DNA from: Mixta calida
GTDB taxonomy: Bacteria > Pseudomonadota > Gammaproteobacteria > Enterobacterales > Enterobacteriaceae
Direction: 5' to 3'
NCBI RefSeq assembly: GCF_002953215.1
Contig: NZ_CP026378.1
Location: forward strand, 3,454,540 to 3,518,539
DNA: 64,000 nucleotides
Shown piece after piece: positions 16,424 through 26,786 of this stretch. Numbering within the stretch: the stretch's first letter is position 1; the number at the start of each line of letters is the position of its first letter. The position numbers and the translations under genes are program-made. The notes below the pieces were generated by a model that did no database searches, was not told the origin of the DNA, and saw nothing but the letters and a program-made list of their open reading frames with translations.

Positions 16424-17270
16424 TCAAATCCGTAGCGGGTAGGTTTTCAGGCGATATTCAACCGGGCTGAGTCCGTTAAATTTAAGACTGATTCGGCGGG
16501 CGTTGTAGTAATGAATATAATCCTCAAGAACGACCTTCAGTTCGTCGACATCGTTGAATTTACGGATGTAAAAGCATTCTGATTTTAACGTCCCGAAAAA
16601 GCATTCCGCACAGGCATTATCCATACAGTTTCCTTTGCGGGACATACTTTGCAGAACCCCAAACTTCCGTAACTGATACTGATACCATCGATGCCGGTAT
16701 TGCCAGCCCTGATCTGAGTGAAGAACTGGCGTGCTGTTTGCGTCCATTCTGGCGAATGCCTTAATCAACATGTCATCAATCATCGGCATTGTCGGGCGTT
16801 CTGAAATACTGTAGGAAATCACTTCGTTATTGAAGAGATTGATGATGGGAGAAAGATAGAGTTTGCGGCCGTTGACAGCGAACTCCGTGACGTCTGTTAC
16901 CCATTTTTCATTGGGCCGGCTGGCTTTGAAGTTTCGTTGCAGGAGGTTGTCAGCAGTACATCCACGTTCGCCACGCCAGGAGGTGTAGCGCTTTACTTTG
17001 ATAGCTGCTTTTAGGTCAAGGCCGTTCATCAGGCGTTGAACCACCTTATGGTTGATTACTCCCCCTCTCTTCTGAGCGCCAGCGTTACCCGTCGATAGCC
17101 ATAGCGGCCCTGGTTTTCATCATATATCTCGCTGATTCGACAATTTATTTCATCGTATTTACCCGGAGACCGGAGCGCCCTGAGGTGATAGTAAACGTGC
17201 TCCTGGGTATCCGGGCAATACTCAGCAGCTGGTCAGGGGAATAATGCTGTCTTAATTCGTCGACAACGCA
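16424..17270 (-). pseudogene. IS150-group transposase orfB (DDE integrase), frameshifted
   Basis: The open part (16424-17044) encodes 206 residues. It has the DDE triad of IS3 transposases: D in VTDVTEF, D in HSDQGW and E in NACAECFFGTLKSE. The N-terminal HTH_21 part is readable upstream only by changing frame twice. IARIPRSTF runs out of frame near 17190, then YYHLRAL..GRYGYRRVTLAL resumes, and the frame breaks again near 17061 before VVQRLMN. Each break fits the loss of one base. The catalytic domain is intact but would not be made as part of a full-length OrfAB. Confidence 0.85.
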
Positions 17271-17281
17271 AACCTTATCTC

Positions 17282-17790
17282 TTACCGAACTAAGGCTTTC
17301 AGCTTTTGTAGATAAACTATCCGTAATTCAAGACGTTTGACTTTCCTTTCAAGTTCATGAATCCGTTGTTCTTTCGATCTTTCCTCTGCGGCTTCAATAA
17401 GTTCAGGGTGTTCAGCCATGTAAGATACCCTTTTTGTGCCTACCTTGAGTGAGCGAAGCCCTTCTTCACCATGCTCTTTGTACACTTTTAGCCATTTGGC
17501 CACAGATGATGCACCTGCAACATTGAATTTAGTCGCGGCCTGAGTCTGGGATATCTGACCGGAAAGCACGGCTTTTACAGCTTCAATTCTGATCTCAGGA
17601 TCAATTGATACGCCCTTATCTCTGAGCCTTAATCCCTCTTCTCCATAAGCATCATAGGCTGCAACCCAGATTCTCACCTGGATTCTGAGTATGTTGAAAC
17701 GGGCTGAAGTTAATCGATAGCCTTCATCGCTAACAAGATAGTGCATAACGACTTCAAGGCGTTCTTGAGGGTATATTTACGTCCGGGCAT
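17282..17790 (-). pseudogene. IS150-group transposase orfA (helix-turn-helix), frameshifted at the 5' end
   Basis: The expected start is MPGRKYTL at 17790. The frame is lost after about nine codons: AAGAAC appears where AAGGAACGC would keep the family reading (ERLEVV). It then resumes as MHYLVSDEGYRL, open from 17746 to 17282. The open part has two HTH domains (for example GQISQTQAATKFNV) and the C-terminal leucine-rich coiled coil HELERKVKRLELRI that mediates OrfA-OrfAB contacts. Confidence 0.85.
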
Positions 17791-17855
17791 AGGACTTTCC
17801 AGTTTGAAAGTCCAACTAAATGGGTGCATTACATACTGAGGCTTTATCGCAGGCA

Positions 17856-17888
17856 ATAAAAAAGCGGTGGTCACGGACCACCGCTTTT
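17856..17888 (-). terminator. Intrinsic terminator after rpoS
   Basis: AAAGCGGTGGTC and GACCACCGCTTT form a perfect 12-bp stem with a 3-nt loop. On the minus strand it is followed by six Ts. It lies about 25 bp past the rpoS stop, between rpoS and the IS end. Confidence 0.92.
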
Positions 17889-17913
17889 CGCATTACCTGT
17901 TCTTCAAACGCTA

Positions 17914-18906
17914 TTACTCGCGGAACAGCGCTTCGATACTCAGGCCCTGCGCCTGCAGAATTTCACGCAGACGACGCAGACCTTCAACCTGAATCTGACG
18001 CACACGCTCACGGGTCAGACCGATTTCGCGGCCCACATCCTCAAGCGTTGCCGCTTCGTAACCTAACAGGCCGAAACGACGAGCCAGTACTTCACGCTGT
18101 TTGGCATTCAGTTCAAACAACCACTTAACGATGCTCTGCTTCATATCATCGTCCTGCGTGGTGTCTTCCGGGCCGTTATCCTTTTCATCGGCCAGGATAT
18201 CCAACAGCGCTTTCTCAGAATCTCCGCCCAGCGGCGTATCAACTGAGGTAATGCGTTCGTTGAGACGCAACATACGGCTTACGTCATCAACCGGTTTATC
18301 CAGCTGTTCGGCGATCTCTTCCGCGCTCGGCTCATGATCAAGCTTGTGCGACAGTTCACGCGCGGTGCGCAGATAAACATTCAACTCCTTGACGATGTGA
18401 ATCGGCAGGCGGATGGTACGGGTTTGATTCATTATCGCCCGTTCAATCGTCTGACGAATCCACCAGGTGGCGTACGTTGAGAAACGGAACCCACGCTCTG
18501 GGTCGAATTTTTCAACAGCACGAATCAAGCCAAGGTTACCCTCTTCAATCAGGTCCAACAGTGCCAGACCACGATTGCTGTAACGGCGAGCAATCTTCAC
18601 CACCAGTCGTAAGTTACTTTCGATCATGCGACGACGAGATGGGATATCTCCTTTCAGTGCGCGGCGAGCGAAGAAAACTTCTTCCTCTGCCGTCAACAGC
18701 GGAGAATAACCAATTTCGCCGAGGTAAAGCTGCGTCGCATCTAAAACACGTTGCGTCGCACCCTGTGACAACAACTCTTCTTCTGCCAGTTCATTATCAC
18801 CAGGGTCATTTTCAACAAGAGCCTTCTCGTCGAAAATCTCAGCTCCGTTCTCGTCGAATTCCGCATCTTCGTGTAACTCGTTAACTTTCAGCGTATTCTG
18901 GCTCAT
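17914..18906 (-). CDS. rpoS: RNA polymerase sigma factor RpoS (sigma-38)
   Basis: A 330-aa sigma-70-family factor that directs the general stress and stationary-phase response. Region 1.2/2.1 begins [11 protein letters not shown], and region 2.3-2.4 shows [17 protein letters not shown]. The region 3 lysine used in RssB recognition lies in IVKELNVYL, and region 4.2 ends [22 protein letters not shown]. Length equals E. coli RpoS and no truncation is seen, although rpoS is often mutated. The leader ATCACGGGTAGGAGCC before ATG is conserved with E. coli, where small RNAs (DsrA, RprA, ArcZ) control translation. Transcription probably also starts inside nlpD. Confidence 0.98.
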   Translation of the reverse strand: MSQNTLKVNELHEDAEFDENGAEIFDEKALVENDPGDNELAEEELLSQGATQRVLDATQLYLGEIGYSPLLTAEEEVFFARRALKGDIPSRRRMIESNLRLVVKIARRYSNRGLALLDLIEEGNLGLIRAVEKFDPERGFRFSTYATWWIRQTIERAIMNQTRTIRLPIHIVKELNVYLRTARELSHKLDHEPSAEEIAEQLDKPVDDVSRMLRLNERITSVDTPLGGDSEKALLDILADEKDNGPEDTTQDDDMKQSIVKWLFELNAKQREVLARRFGLLGYEAATLEDVGREIGLTRERVRQIQVEGLRRLREILQAQGLSIEALFRE

Positions 18907-18956
18907 AAGCGGCTCCTACCCGTGATCCCTGGGCAGAACTTCAAGGCTCTGCCCGT

Positions 18957-20036
18957 TTATCGCTGCGGTAAATAACGCAACGGGTTGACGGATTTCCCCT
19001 TGTAACGAATTTCAAAATGCAATCTAACTGAACTGGTTCCGGTGCTACCCATGGTAGCTATCTTCTGCCCCGCCTTCACTTCTTGTTGTTCCCGGACCAG
19101 CATTGTGTCGTTATGGGCGTAGGCACTCAGGTAGTCATCATTATGTTTGATGATAATCAGGTTACCGTAACCGCGCAGCGCATTACCTGCATACACTACA
19201 CGCCCGGACGCGGTGGCAACCACAGGTTGTCCTCGTGAACCGGCGATATCGATGCCTTTATTACCGCCTTCAGCAGCAGAGAAGTTATCGATAATCTTAC
19301 CGTCGGTAGGCCAACGCCAACCAGCCACAGGGGTTGAACTGGACGTTGTACTGCTTACCGTCGGCGGTGCGGTAACCGGGGCTGTCGTCGTTGCAACAGT
19401 TGTTGTCCCCGTTGAAGGCAGCATTTTGCCTCCGCCTGATTTTCCTGAATCATCAGAATACGTAATAACAGGTTGCTGCGCAACTGTAGAAGTTTTGATT
19501 TGTGCAGAACCAGGAGAATTCGGAACGCCACCCTGCGTTGCATCAGCTACGGTGATCGCATTGCCGCCGGTAATCGGCGATCCTGAGCCATTACCAACCT
19601 GCAAAGCCTGACCTACATTGAGGTTGTAAGGCGCAGCGATATTATTTCGTTGGGCTAAATCACGAAAATCATTGCCGGTAATCCAGGCAATATAGAACAA
19701 CGTGTCGCCTCGTTTTACTGTATATGTATCACCGCTGTAACTACCTTTCGGAATATTCTCATAACTGCGGTTGTAAACAATCCGACCATTTTGCGTAGTT
19801 ACATTAGCATTGCTGCTGTTAGCTGAAGAAGAAAATACAGGTCTGGATGGCACTGAACCGTTCGTCATGCCGCCGCCTGAAGTGAGCATCCCACCGCCCC
19901 CAGACTGTGACTGGCTGCCAACAGTGCTAATCGGGGCCTGTGTGTTATCATCAGAAGTACAGCCCGCCAGCCAAAATCCAATCAGTGAAACAGCCGCAAC
20001 GCGGCTCAACGTAAAAAGTGGGCTTCCCATGCTCAT
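18957..20036 (-). CDS. nlpD: Murein hydrolase activator lipoprotein NlpD
   Basis: A 359-aa outer-membrane lipoprotein. The signal peptide ends in lipobox LAGC (C26). A LysM peptidoglycan-binding domain ([24 protein letters not shown]) lies near residue 105. The C-terminal M23/LytM domain is catalytically degenerate: NKGIDIA replaces the HxGxD zinc motif and RLHFE replaces HLHFE. This fits its role as an activator of amidase AmiC during septum splitting. The linker is low-complexity and Gly/Thr/Ser-rich. It lies 50 bp upstream of rpoS, and in E. coli the main rpoS promoter is inside nlpD. Confidence 0.96.
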   Translation of the reverse strand: MSMGSPLFTLSRVAAVSLIGFWLAGCTSDDNTQAPISTVGSQSQSGGGGMLTSGGGMTNGSVPSRPVFSSSANSSNANVTTQNGRIVYNRSYENIPKGSYSGDTYTVKRGDTLFYIAWITGNDFRDLAQRNNIAAPYNLNVGQALQVGNGSGSPITGGNAITVADATQGGVPNSPGSAQIKTSTVAQQPVITYSDDSGKSGGGKMLPSTGTTTVATTTAPVTAPPTVSSTTSSSTPVAGWRWPTDGKIIDNFSAAEGGNKGIDIAGSRGQPVVATASGRVVYAGNALRGYGNLIIIKHNDDYLSAYAHNDTMLVREQQEVKAGQKIATMGSTGTSSVRLHFEIRYKGKSVNPLRYLPQR

Positions 20037-20201
20037 TTATCCCCCGTGATAACAAACCTGTGACGAGCTTTTAAAACTGTGGGCGTCATTTGTTACGCCC
20101 GGCTATCTGCTGCTGGCAGATGAAAAGGCTGATACTAACAACAACCTAATCCCGGTGCCATTAATCAGTTGTGAAGAAATGCGTAGTGCCTCAACGCCGG
20201 A

Positions 20202-20828
20202 TCAGGCCAGATCGCCTTTCACCAGCGGAACAAAGCGCACCGGCTCAATCGTATCCACGACAAACTCGTCGCCCCGGCGACGGATGCGCTTCAGCTGCTG
20301 CAATTCCTCGCCTACCGGCAAAACCATAATGCCGCCGTCATCCAGCTGCGACATCAGAGCGACCGGAATTTCCGGCGGCGCCGCAGTAACGATGATGGCG
20401 TCAAAAGGGGCGCGTGCCGCCCATCCTTCCCAGCCATCGCCGTGACGCGTAGAAACGTTATGTAAATCAAGCTGCTTCAGGCGTCGTTTTGCCTGCCACT
20501 GTAACCCTTTGATGCGTTCGACGGAGCAGACGTGATCCACCAGATGCGCAAGTATAGCCGTCTGGTAGCCGGAGCCGGTGCCGATTTCCAGCACGCGCGA
20601 CGCCGGCTTCAGCTCCAGCAACGAGGTCATCCTGGCTACCATATAGGGCTGCGAGATGGTCTGCCCGGAGCCGATGGGCAACGACATATTTTCCCAGGCC
20701 TTGTGCGCCAACGCCTCATCGACAAAACGTTCGCGCGGCACATCGCCGATCGCTTTCAGCAACAGCTCATCATCAATGCCCTGCTGACGTAGTTGATCCA
20801 GTAAAGCCTCGATGCGTCTGCTTACCAT
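20202..20828 (-). CDS. pcm: Protein-L-isoaspartate O-methyltransferase
   Basis: A 208-aa SAM-dependent enzyme that methylates abnormal L-isoaspartyl residues and starts their repair. The SAM site is [15 protein letters not shown] near residue 80. The family motifs [13 protein letters not shown] and [10 protein letters not shown] are present. I start at the ATG at 20828 (MVSRR), which matches E. coli; a longer in-frame start at 20858 would add ten residues. The gene overlaps surE by 7 nt, so the two are probably translationally coupled, as in other enterics. Confidence 0.96.
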   Translation of the reverse strand: MVSRRIEALLDQLRQQGIDDELLLKAIGDVPRERFVDEALAHKAWENMSLPIGSGQTISQPYMVARMTSLLELKPASRVLEIGTGSGYQTAILAHLVDHVCSVERIKGLQWQAKRRLKQLDLHNVSTRHGDGWEGWAARAPFDAIIVTAAPPEIPVALMSQLDDGGIMVLPVGEELQQLKRIRRRGDEFVVDTIEPVRFVPLVKGDLA

Positions 20829-21583
20829 AGCGCCTCGACTCCGGCTTTGGTTAACCAACTGCCAACCACCTCTTGCGCCTGATGGGCGGTGAGATCGACA
20901 TGCAGCGCGGTAACGGAAACATAGCCTTCATCGACCGCGGCGAAATCGGTGTCTGGCCCGGCGTCATGCTTGTCGCCCGGCGGACCGATCCAGTAAAGCG
21001 TATTGCCGCGCGGATCCTGCTGCGGAATAACCTTATCGGCGGGATGACGACTACCGCAGCGGGTGACGCGGATGCCTTTGATCTGTTCAAGCGGCAGGTC
21101 AGGCACGTTGATATTGAGGATGCGGCCGGTGCGCAGCGGTTCGCGTTGCAGCCCCTGCAAAATCGCGCAGGTGACGGCGGCGGCGGTAGCGTAATGCTGA
21201 TGACCATCCAGCGAGACCGCGAGCGCCGGCAGTCCCAGATGGCGCCCTTCCATCGCCGCGGCCACCGTGCCGGAATAGATGACGTCGTCGCCGAGGTTAG
21301 GTCCGGCATTAATGCCAGAAACCACAATATCCGGTCGCGGATGCATTAGCGCGTTCACACCGAGGTAAACGCAATCGGTAGGCGTGCCCATCTGCACAGC
21401 AATATCGCCGTTAGGCCAGCTAAAGGTACGCAGCGGCGTTTCCAGCGTCAGCGAGTTGGAGGCGCCGCTGCGGTTGCGATCGGGCGCGACAATCTGCACC
21501 TCCGCAAACTCGCGTAACGCTTTCGCCAGCACCTGAATCCCTGGCGCCTGAATGCCGTCATCGTTACTCAGCAATATCCGCAT
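20822..21583 (-). CDS. surE: 5'/3'-nucleotidase and exopolyphosphatase SurE
   Basis: A 253-aa metal-dependent phosphatase acting on nucleoside 5'- and 3'-monophosphates and short polyphosphate. The N-terminal LLSNDDG motif supplies the metal-binding Asp pair. The [25 protein letters not shown] loop is diagnostic of the family. It is the usual E. coli length. It overlaps truD upstream by 20 nt and pcm downstream by 7 nt, forming a compact operon linked to stationary-phase survival. Confidence 0.97.
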   Translation of the reverse strand: MRILLSNDDGIQAPGIQVLAKALREFAEVQIVAPDRNRSGASNSLTLETPLRTFSWPNGDIAVQMGTPTDCVYLGVNALMHPRPDIVVSGINAGPNLGDDVIYSGTVAAAMEGRHLGLPALAVSLDGHQHYATAAAVTCAILQGLQREPLRTGRILNINVPDLPLEQIKGIRVTRCGSRHPADKVIPQQDPRGNTLYWIGPPGDKHDAGPDTDFAAVDEGYVSVTALHVDLTAHQAQEVVGSWLTKAGVEALW

Positions 21584-22613
21584 CGTTACCTTCCTGTTCG
21601 AAAAGTTCCCTGACTATGCTGGTGGCGAAGCTACCTGCCGGCAACCAGAAACTGAGCGTCAGCGTAGCATCGTCGCTCCAGCTCCAGCGCATATCGCGCG
21701 GGATAACTAACATGGCGCGGCGGGCAGCGTCGACGCGCTCGCGCTCAAGCAGCGCAATCAGCGTCTCTTCGCCCGCCAGACTCTGCTGTTCAAACGCCAG
21801 CGCGGCGTCGCGGCTGCCCCACTCGCCGCTGCCGGGCAGCGGCGCGGTAATGCGCAGCTCATTATTATCGATACGCTGTTGCAGCTGCGGCAGCTCTTCC
21901 TGCGTCGCCACAAACCAGCTGCCGCGTCCGGTGAGCTGTAGCGCGTCGCCGGGCAGCGCCCGCGTCAGACCGCCCTGTTCCGCCAGCCGGTCGCTGACAA
22001 CCTGATTGAACAGCGCGCTGCGCGCGGCGGAAAGCAGAAAGCTGCGTTTATTACGCTCGCGCACGCGGATTTCATTGCTGGCCCAGCGCTTCGCCTGATC
22101 GAGGTTATTGCCCTGAATGCCGAAGCGTTGCTGACCAAAATAGTTCGGCGCGCCGCTGACGCAGATGCGTTGCAGGCGCTCTTCCACCCTGGCGCGATCG
22201 CTGATCTGGCGCAGCACCAGTTTAAAGGCGTTGCCCGCCAGCGCGCCGGTGCGTAGCTTGCGCTTATGACGCGCCACCTGCAGAATTTCGCAGCCTTCCA
22301 ACGAAAAGGCGGAAAAATCGGGCGTATCTTTACCAGGCAGACGCAGGCAGAGCGTCTGCTCCGTGACCGCATAGCGGTCTTTCATCCCGGCGAAGCTGAC
22401 GTCGCGCGGATGGATTTTGGCGAACTTCGCCAGCGCGTCGGCAACAAAGCGGGTATTGCATCCGGTTTTGCGGATGCGCACCAGAAGATGCTCGCCTTCG
22501 CCGTCCGCCTCGTAGCCGAGATCCTCGATAACCTCGAAATCGTCCGGGCTGGCCTTAAGCTGCCCCTGAACGCCGGGCTTGCCGTACAGCCACTGCCATT
22601 CTGGTAACGCCAT
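21564..22613 (-). CDS. truD: tRNA pseudouridine(13) synthase TruD
   Basis: A 349-aa enzyme that makes pseudouridine 13 in tRNA-Glu. The catalytic aspartate lies in [15 protein letters not shown] near residue 80, and the conserved [12 protein letters not shown] motif is near residue 125. I start at the ATG at 22613 ([11 protein letters not shown]), which matches E. coli length exactly and overlaps the ispF stop by one base (TAATG). Longer in-frame starts run into ispF coding sequence. Confidence 0.96.
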   Translation of the reverse strand: MALPEWQWLYGKPGVQGQLKASPDDFEVIEDLGYEADGEGEHLLVRIRKTGCNTRFVADALAKFAKIHPRDVSFAGMKDRYAVTEQTLCLRLPGKDTPDFSAFSLEGCEILQVARHKRKLRTGALAGNAFKLVLRQISDRARVEERLQRICVSGAPNYFGQQRFGIQGNNLDQAKRWASNEIRVRERNKRSFLLSAARSALFNQVVSDRLAEQGGLTRALPGDALQLTGRGSWFVATQEELPQLQQRIDNNELRITAPLPGSGEWGSRDAALAFEQQSLAGEETLIALLERERVDAARRAMLVIPRDMRWSWSDDATLTLSFWLPAGSFATSIVRELFEQEGNDADIAE

Positions 22614-23092
22614 TACGCCTCCGCCCTTATCAATAGCGCCACCGCTTCGCAGGCGATGCCTTCGCCGCGGCCGGTAAAGCCCAGTTTTTCGGTCGTGGTG
22701 GCCTTCACGTTGACGTCGTCCATATGGCAGCCGAGATCTTCGGCGATATTGATGCGCATTTGCGGCACATGCGGCAGCATTTTCGGCGCCTGGGCGATGA
22801 TCGTCACGTCGACGTTGCCTATACGGTAGCCCTTCGCCTGAATGCGGCGCCACGCTTCGCGCAGCAGGCCGCGACTGTCGGCGCCTTTAAATGCCGGATC
22901 GGTATCGGGAAAAAGCTTGCCGATATCGCCCAGCGCGGCGGCGCCCAGCAGCGCATCCGTCAGCGCATGCAGCGCGACGTCGCCGTCTGAATGCGCGATA
23001 AATCCATGGTCGAACGGAATCCGCACGCCGCCAATAATCAACGGGCCTTCGCCACCGAAAGCATGGACGTCAAAACCGTGACCAATACGCAT
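22613..23092 (-). CDS. ispF: 2-C-methyl-D-erythritol 2,4-cyclodiphosphate synthase
   Basis: A 159-aa enzyme of the MEP isoprenoid pathway that cyclises CDP-methylerythritol 2-phosphate with release of CMP. The zinc ligands Asp8/His10 lie in GHGFDVHAF, and His42 in [12 protein letters not shown]. The trimer-forming [15 protein letters not shown] segment is intact. The start at 23092 matches the E. coli N-terminus (MRIGHG). A directly preceding ATG at 23095 and a GTG at 23101 are also possible, since AAGGAG lies just upstream. It overlaps the end of ispD. Confidence 0.96.
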   Translation of the reverse strand: MRIGHGFDVHAFGGEGPLIIGGVRIPFDHGFIAHSDGDVALHALTDALLGAAALGDIGKLFPDTDPAFKGADSRGLLREAWRRIQAKGYRIGNVDVTIIAQAPKMLPHVPQMRINIAEDLGCHMDDVNVKATTTEKLGFTGRGEGIACEAVALLIRAEA

Positions 23093-23811
23093 CATGCGCA
23101 CTCCTTGTTATGTAATTGAGTAAGGTAAAACGCCGCCAGCGCCAGGTCTTCAGGACGCGTGACCTTAATGTTATCGCTGCGGCCAGCCACCAGCTCAGGA
23201 TGATAGCCGCAATATTCCAGCGCAGATGCTTCATCGGTGATGGTGGCGCCTTCGTTCAGCGCGCGCGTCAGGCACTGGCGCAACAGCGCAAGCGGAAACA
23301 GCTGCGGCGTCAGCGCGTGCCACAGCGCTTCGCGCTCTACCGTATGGGCAATCGCGTCTTTGCCTGGCTCGCTGCGCTTCATCGTATCGCGCACCGGCGC
23401 GGCCAAAATGCCGCCTACGCGGCTATGGCGGCTGATGGCTAACAAACGCTGTAAATCTTCCGCCGCCAGGCAGGGACGCGCTGCGTCATGCACCAGGACC
23501 CAGTCAGCGCGTTCGGCTGAGCTCAGTCCCGCCAGTACGGAATCGGCGCGCTGTTTTCCCCCAATGACCGGGAGAATGCGGCTATCGTTAGCCAGCGGCA
23601 GCTGTTGAAAATAGTTGTCTTCTGGACTGAGCGCAACAATCACCCGGTTAATCGCCGGATGCGCCAGCAGACTGGCGATGCTGTGTTCCAGAATGGTGGA
23701 GTGACCAATAGTCAGGTACTGCTTGGGGCGCCCGGATTGCATACGGCTGCCGATACCGGCAGCGGGCACCACGGCGATAATATCCGGCCAGGAGTCAGTT
23801 AATGTGGTCAT
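23092..23811 (-). CDS. ispD: 2-C-methyl-D-erythritol 4-phosphate cytidylyltransferase
   Basis: A 239-aa nucleotidyltransferase that joins CTP and methylerythritol 4-phosphate in the MEP pathway. The CTP-binding P-loop [17 protein letters not shown] starts near residue 17. [10 protein letters not shown] and the lysine in [11 protein letters not shown], both typical of IspD, are present. ftsB ends 2 bp upstream and ispF overlaps downstream, so ftsB-ispD-ispF-truD-surE-pcm probably share transcripts. The ftsB-ispD pairing is conserved in gamma-proteobacteria. Confidence 0.97.
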   Translation of the reverse strand: MTTLTDSWPDIIAVVPAAGIGSRMQSGRPKQYLTIGHSTILEHSIASLLAHPAINRVIVALSPEDNYFQQLPLANDSRILPVIGGKQRADSVLAGLSSAERADWVLVHDAARPCLAAEDLQRLLAISRHSRVGGILAAPVRDTMKRSEPGKDAIAHTVEREALWHALTPQLFPLALLRQCLTRALNEGATITDEASALEYCGYHPELVAGRSDNIKVTRPEDLALAAFYLTQLHNKECA

Positions 23812-23813
23812 TG

Positions 23814-24131
23814 CTATCGTTGTTGGTTCGGCAAGGCCTGCTGCCCGTTACGTTTATTTTGATCCGACACCAGGCGATAGAAGGTCTCGCCGGGTCTAAT
23901 CATCCCCAGCTCATTACGTGCGCGCTCCTCAATCGCCTCCGAACCGCCGTTGAGATCGTCGATTTCGGCAAACAACTGATCGTTGCGCGCTTTTAATTTG
24001 GCATTGTTCGCCTGTTGTACCACGACGTCATCGCTGACGCGGGTGTAATCATGAATCCCATTCTTGCCCAGCCACAGCGAATATTGCAGCCAGGCCAGCA
24101 ATGCAAGTAACAGCAGCGTCAGTTTTCCCAT
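23814..24131 (-). CDS. ftsB: Cell division protein FtsB
   Basis: A 105-aa bitopic inner-membrane protein. One N-terminal membrane helix ([19 protein letters not shown], residues 4-22) is followed by a periplasmic coiled coil ([19 protein letters not shown]) and the conserved [18 protein letters not shown] segment. FtsB forms a complex with FtsL and FtsQ that activates septal peptidoglycan synthesis. Length and motifs match E. coli FtsB. Confidence 0.96.
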   Translation of the reverse strand: MGKLTLLLLALLAWLQYSLWLGKNGIHDYTRVSDDVVVQQANNAKLKARNDQLFAEIDDLNGGSEAIEERARNELGMIRPGETFYRLVSDQNKRNGQQALPNQQR

Positions 24132-24354
24132 CCCCGCCCCCTGAAAAACGGCTCAATCATCCCACAACTTTTCGCCGGACTCCACTCTACAGGCGAAATT
24201 GCGCCGCATTCTCAGCGAGACGCCTGAAAATAGTGCTGCGGGTAAAGTTTTGTAACCTGCGGTCGCGTTTGATCATGCCCTGAACGGGGCTCGGCATCCG
24301 TCAGCCGCTTCGCTGAGCAGCCGCTCGTCGCGTCTTAAACAGAGCGCAGAGGGC

Positions 24355-24675
24355 TTACCAGCCGGTAAGCCAGGAGAAGAGCAGCCAGAAGAGGCAGACG
24401 ACGGTGGCAAGGGTGAGCAGCAGCGTCCAGATAAGCTGACCGCGCAGCAGCAGGCCGAAGACGATGCCTGTCAGCACCGCAACCGGCAGCAGCGCAAGGA
24501 AAAAAGGCCAGGTATAGAGCAGAAAAAACAGCGTGTTGGAGCCATACAGCAGAAAGGGGATCGCTAGCGCGCACCAGTAAGAGATGAAACCGATAACGCC
24601 GCCAGGAAACGACCAGGCGCGTTCGTCCTGGTCATGATCGTTTTTACGGGCCAGCAGGGGTGTAACATTATGCAT
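24355..24675 (-). CDS. ygbE: Inner-membrane protein YgbE (DUF3561)
   Basis: A 106-aa membrane protein of unknown function. After a charged N-terminus (ARKNDHDQDERAWSFPGG) there are three hydrophobic segments, roughly residues 24-45, 50-72 and 80-102. The family is restricted to enterics and always lies between ftsB and cysC. A 223-bp gap with no recognisable gene separates it from ftsB. No function can be inferred. Confidence 0.9.
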   Translation of the reverse strand: MHNVTPLLARKNDHDQDERAWSFPGGVIGFISYWCALAIPFLLYGSNTLFFLLYTWPFFLALLPVAVLTGIVFGLLLRGQLIWTLLLTLATVVCLFWLLFSWLTGW

Positions 24676-24731
24676 AGGTATCCTGTTGTTGCGCGTAGCG
24701 GCCTGCTCTCAGGCAGTTTGCCGCTGCAATC

Positions 24732-25337
24732 TCAGGCTTTGATAATATCGCGCCCGCGCAGCAGATCTAACAGTTGCGCCGTTAATTTTGTTACCAATTG
24801 TTCGCCATCAAGATGGATTTCCGGTAGCGAAGGCGCCTCATAAACCGCGTCGATACCGGTGAAATTACGCAGCTCGCCCGCGCGCGCTTTTTTATATAAT
24901 CCTTTCGGATCGCGCGCCTCGCAGATCGCCAGCGGCGTATCGACAAACACCTCGATAAACTGCCCGTCGCCCAGCATTTCCCGCACCATCTGACGCTCTG
25001 CGCGATGCGGAGAGATAAAGGCGGTCAGCACCACCAGCCCGGCGTCTACCATCAGCCTGGCGACTTCGCCGACGCGGCGGATATTCTCCTTGCGATCCGC
25101 GTCGCTGAAGCCTAAATCGCTGCAAAGTCCGTGGCGCACGTTGTCGCCGTCAAGCAGATAGGTGCTGACGCCCAGCTGATGCAGCGCCTGTTCCAGCGCG
25201 CCCGCCACCGTGGACTTACCTGAGCCGGAAAGCCCGGTAAACCAGAGCACGACGCCCTGATGACCGTGCTGCCGCTCGCGATCGGCACGCGTCACCGCAT
25301 GCGCGTGCCAGACCACATTCTCATCGTGCGCGGCCAT
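24732..25337 (-). CDS. cysC: Adenylylsulfate (APS) kinase
   Basis: A 201-aa kinase that converts APS to PAPS using ATP. The P-loop GLSGSGKST lies near residue 35. The DGDNVRHGL and [13 protein letters not shown] motifs and the lid region [14 protein letters not shown] are complete. I start at the ATG at 25337 ([11 protein letters not shown]), as in E. coli; upstream in-frame codons lie within cysN. It follows cysN by one base in a cysDNC operon. Confidence 0.97.
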   Translation of the reverse strand: MAAHDENVVWHAHAVTRADRERQHGHQGVVLWFTGLSGSGKSTVAGALEQALHQLGVSTYLLDGDNVRHGLCSDLGFSDADRKENIRRVGEVARLMVDAGLVVLTAFISPHRAERQMVREMLGDGQFIEVFVDTPLAICEARDPKGLYKKARAGELRNFTGIDAVYEAPSLPEIHLDGEQLVTKLTAQLLDLLRGRDIIKA

Positions 25338-25338
25338 C

Positions 25339-26775
25339 TTATTTCGCACCCAGATCGCGTAAGTCACGCGCTTCCCAGTGTGGGAAGTGACGACGGATCA
25401 GCGCGTTCAGCTCCAGCTCGAAGGCGGAGAAATCGCCGCGGCTGAGGCTGGCGTTCTGCTGCGGCTGACGGATCATGCCCGCGCCGACGGTGACATTGGA
25501 GAGGCGATCGATAAAGATCATCCCGCCGGTCACCGGATTCTGCTGATAGGGATCGATCACCATCGGTTCGTCAAAAGTCACGTTAACCAGACCGATGCCG
25601 TTCAGCGGCAGCGCGTCGACATCGCTGTTGTGGGTCAGGTTATTGATATTGACCTGATAGTCGATGCTTTCGATGCGCGCGCGGGTTTTCTTGCCGGCGA
25701 TTTTGACGTCGAAGCTCTGTCCCGGCGTCAGCGCCTGCTCCGCCATCCACACCACGTCGACCGCCGCGCCCTGCACCGCCTTCAGCGTCTCATCCGCCGC
25801 TACCAGCAGATCGCCGCGGCTGATATCGATTTCATCGCTCAGCACGATAGTGATCGCCTCGCCCGGCCCCGCTTCAGGCAGGTCGCCGTCAAAGGTGACG
25901 ATGCGCGCGACGGAGGATTCCACGCCCGACGGCAGCGCTTTAATGCGCTGTCCGACGCGCAGGATGCCGGAGGCCAGCGTTCCGGCATAGCCGCGGAAAT
26001 CGAGGTTGGGACGGCTGACATACTGCACCGGGAAGCGCATCGGCTGGCTTTCCACCACGCGGTTGACCTCAACAGTTTCCAGCACGTCCAGCAGCGTCGG
26101 GCCGCTGTACCAGTTCATCGTGCTACTCTGCGTCGCAACATTATCGCCTTCCAGCGCAGACATCGGCACGAAGCGAATATCAAGAGAGCCCGGCAGCTGT
26201 GCGGCGAAGTCCAGGTAGTCCTGTTTGATCTGCTCGTAGCGATCCTGGCTGTATTCCACCAGATCCATCTTATTAATCGCCACCACCAGATGCTTAATGC
26301 CCAGCAGCGTGGAGATAAAGCTGTGGCGACGCGTCTGATCCAGCACGCCTTTACGGGCGTCGATCAGCAGAATTGCCAGGTCGCAGGTGGACGCACCGGT
26401 GGCCATGTTGCGGGTGTACTGCTCGTGTCCCGGCGTGTCGGCGATAATAAACTTACGCTTTTCCGTGGAGAAATAGCGGTAGGCGACATCAATGGTAATG
26501 CCCTGCTCGCGCTCCGCCTGCAGGCCATCCACCAGCAGCGCCAGATCGAGCTTCTCGCCCTGGGTGCCGTGACGTTTGCTGTCGTTGTGCAGCGACGAGA
26601 GCTGATCTTCATAAATCTGGCGCGTGTCGTGCAGCAGACGCCCGATCAGCGTGCTTTTGCCGTCGTCGACGCTGCCGCAGGTGAGAAAACGCAGCAGGCT
26701 TTTATGCTGTTGCGCATGCAGCCAGGCTTCTACCCCGCCCTGTTCGGCGATCTGTTGTGCAATAACGGTATTCAT
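25339..26775 (-). CDS. cysN: Sulfate adenylyltransferase GTPase subunit
   Basis: A 478-aa EF-Tu-like GTPase that activates the CysD subunit of ATP sulfurylase. G1 is GSVDDGKST near residue 34, G3 is DTPGHEQY and G4 is NKMD. Two beta-barrel domains follow. No fused CysC domain is present, unlike NodQ-type proteins. It is 11 bp downstream of cysD and directly upstream of cysC. Confidence 0.97.
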   Translation of the reverse strand: MNTVIAQQIAEQGGVEAWLHAQQHKSLLRFLTCGSVDDGKSTLIGRLLHDTRQIYEDQLSSLHNDSKRHGTQGEKLDLALLVDGLQAEREQGITIDVAYRYFSTEKRKFIIADTPGHEQYTRNMATGASTCDLAILLIDARKGVLDQTRRHSFISTLLGIKHLVVAINKMDLVEYSQDRYEQIKQDYLDFAAQLPGSLDIRFVPMSALEGDNVATQSSTMNWYSGPTLLDVLETVEVNRVVESQPMRFPVQYVSRPNLDFRGYAGTLASGILRVGQRIKALPSGVESSVARIVTFDGDLPEAGPGEAITIVLSDEIDISRGDLLVAADETLKAVQGAAVDVVWMAEQALTPGQSFDVKIAGKKTRARIESIDYQVNINNLTHNSDVDALPLNGIGLVNVTFDEPMVIDPYQQNPVTGGMIFIDRLSNVTVGAGMIRQPQQNASLSRGDFSAFELELNALIRRHFPHWEARDLRDLGAK

Positions 26776-26786
26776 CTGGCGTCTCC

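Larger units (their letters stand above)
16424..17833 (-). mobile_element. Decayed IS3-family (IS150 group) insertion sequence
   Basis: The element reads on the minus strand. Its left end is at 17833 (TGTAATGCACCCAT..GTTGGAC), a good match to IS150-group terminal repeats. orfA and orfB follow. Both frames are broken by apparent single-base losses, and no matching right terminal repeat was found below 16424. So the distal end given here is simply the orfB stop. It lies just downstream of rpoS and should be immobile. Confidence 0.85.

Noticed and set aside
18957-20036. NlpD as an active M23 endopeptidase
   Set aside because: The zinc-binding HxGxD and HxH histidines are replaced (NKGID, RLHFE), so it is an amidase activator, not a hydrolase.
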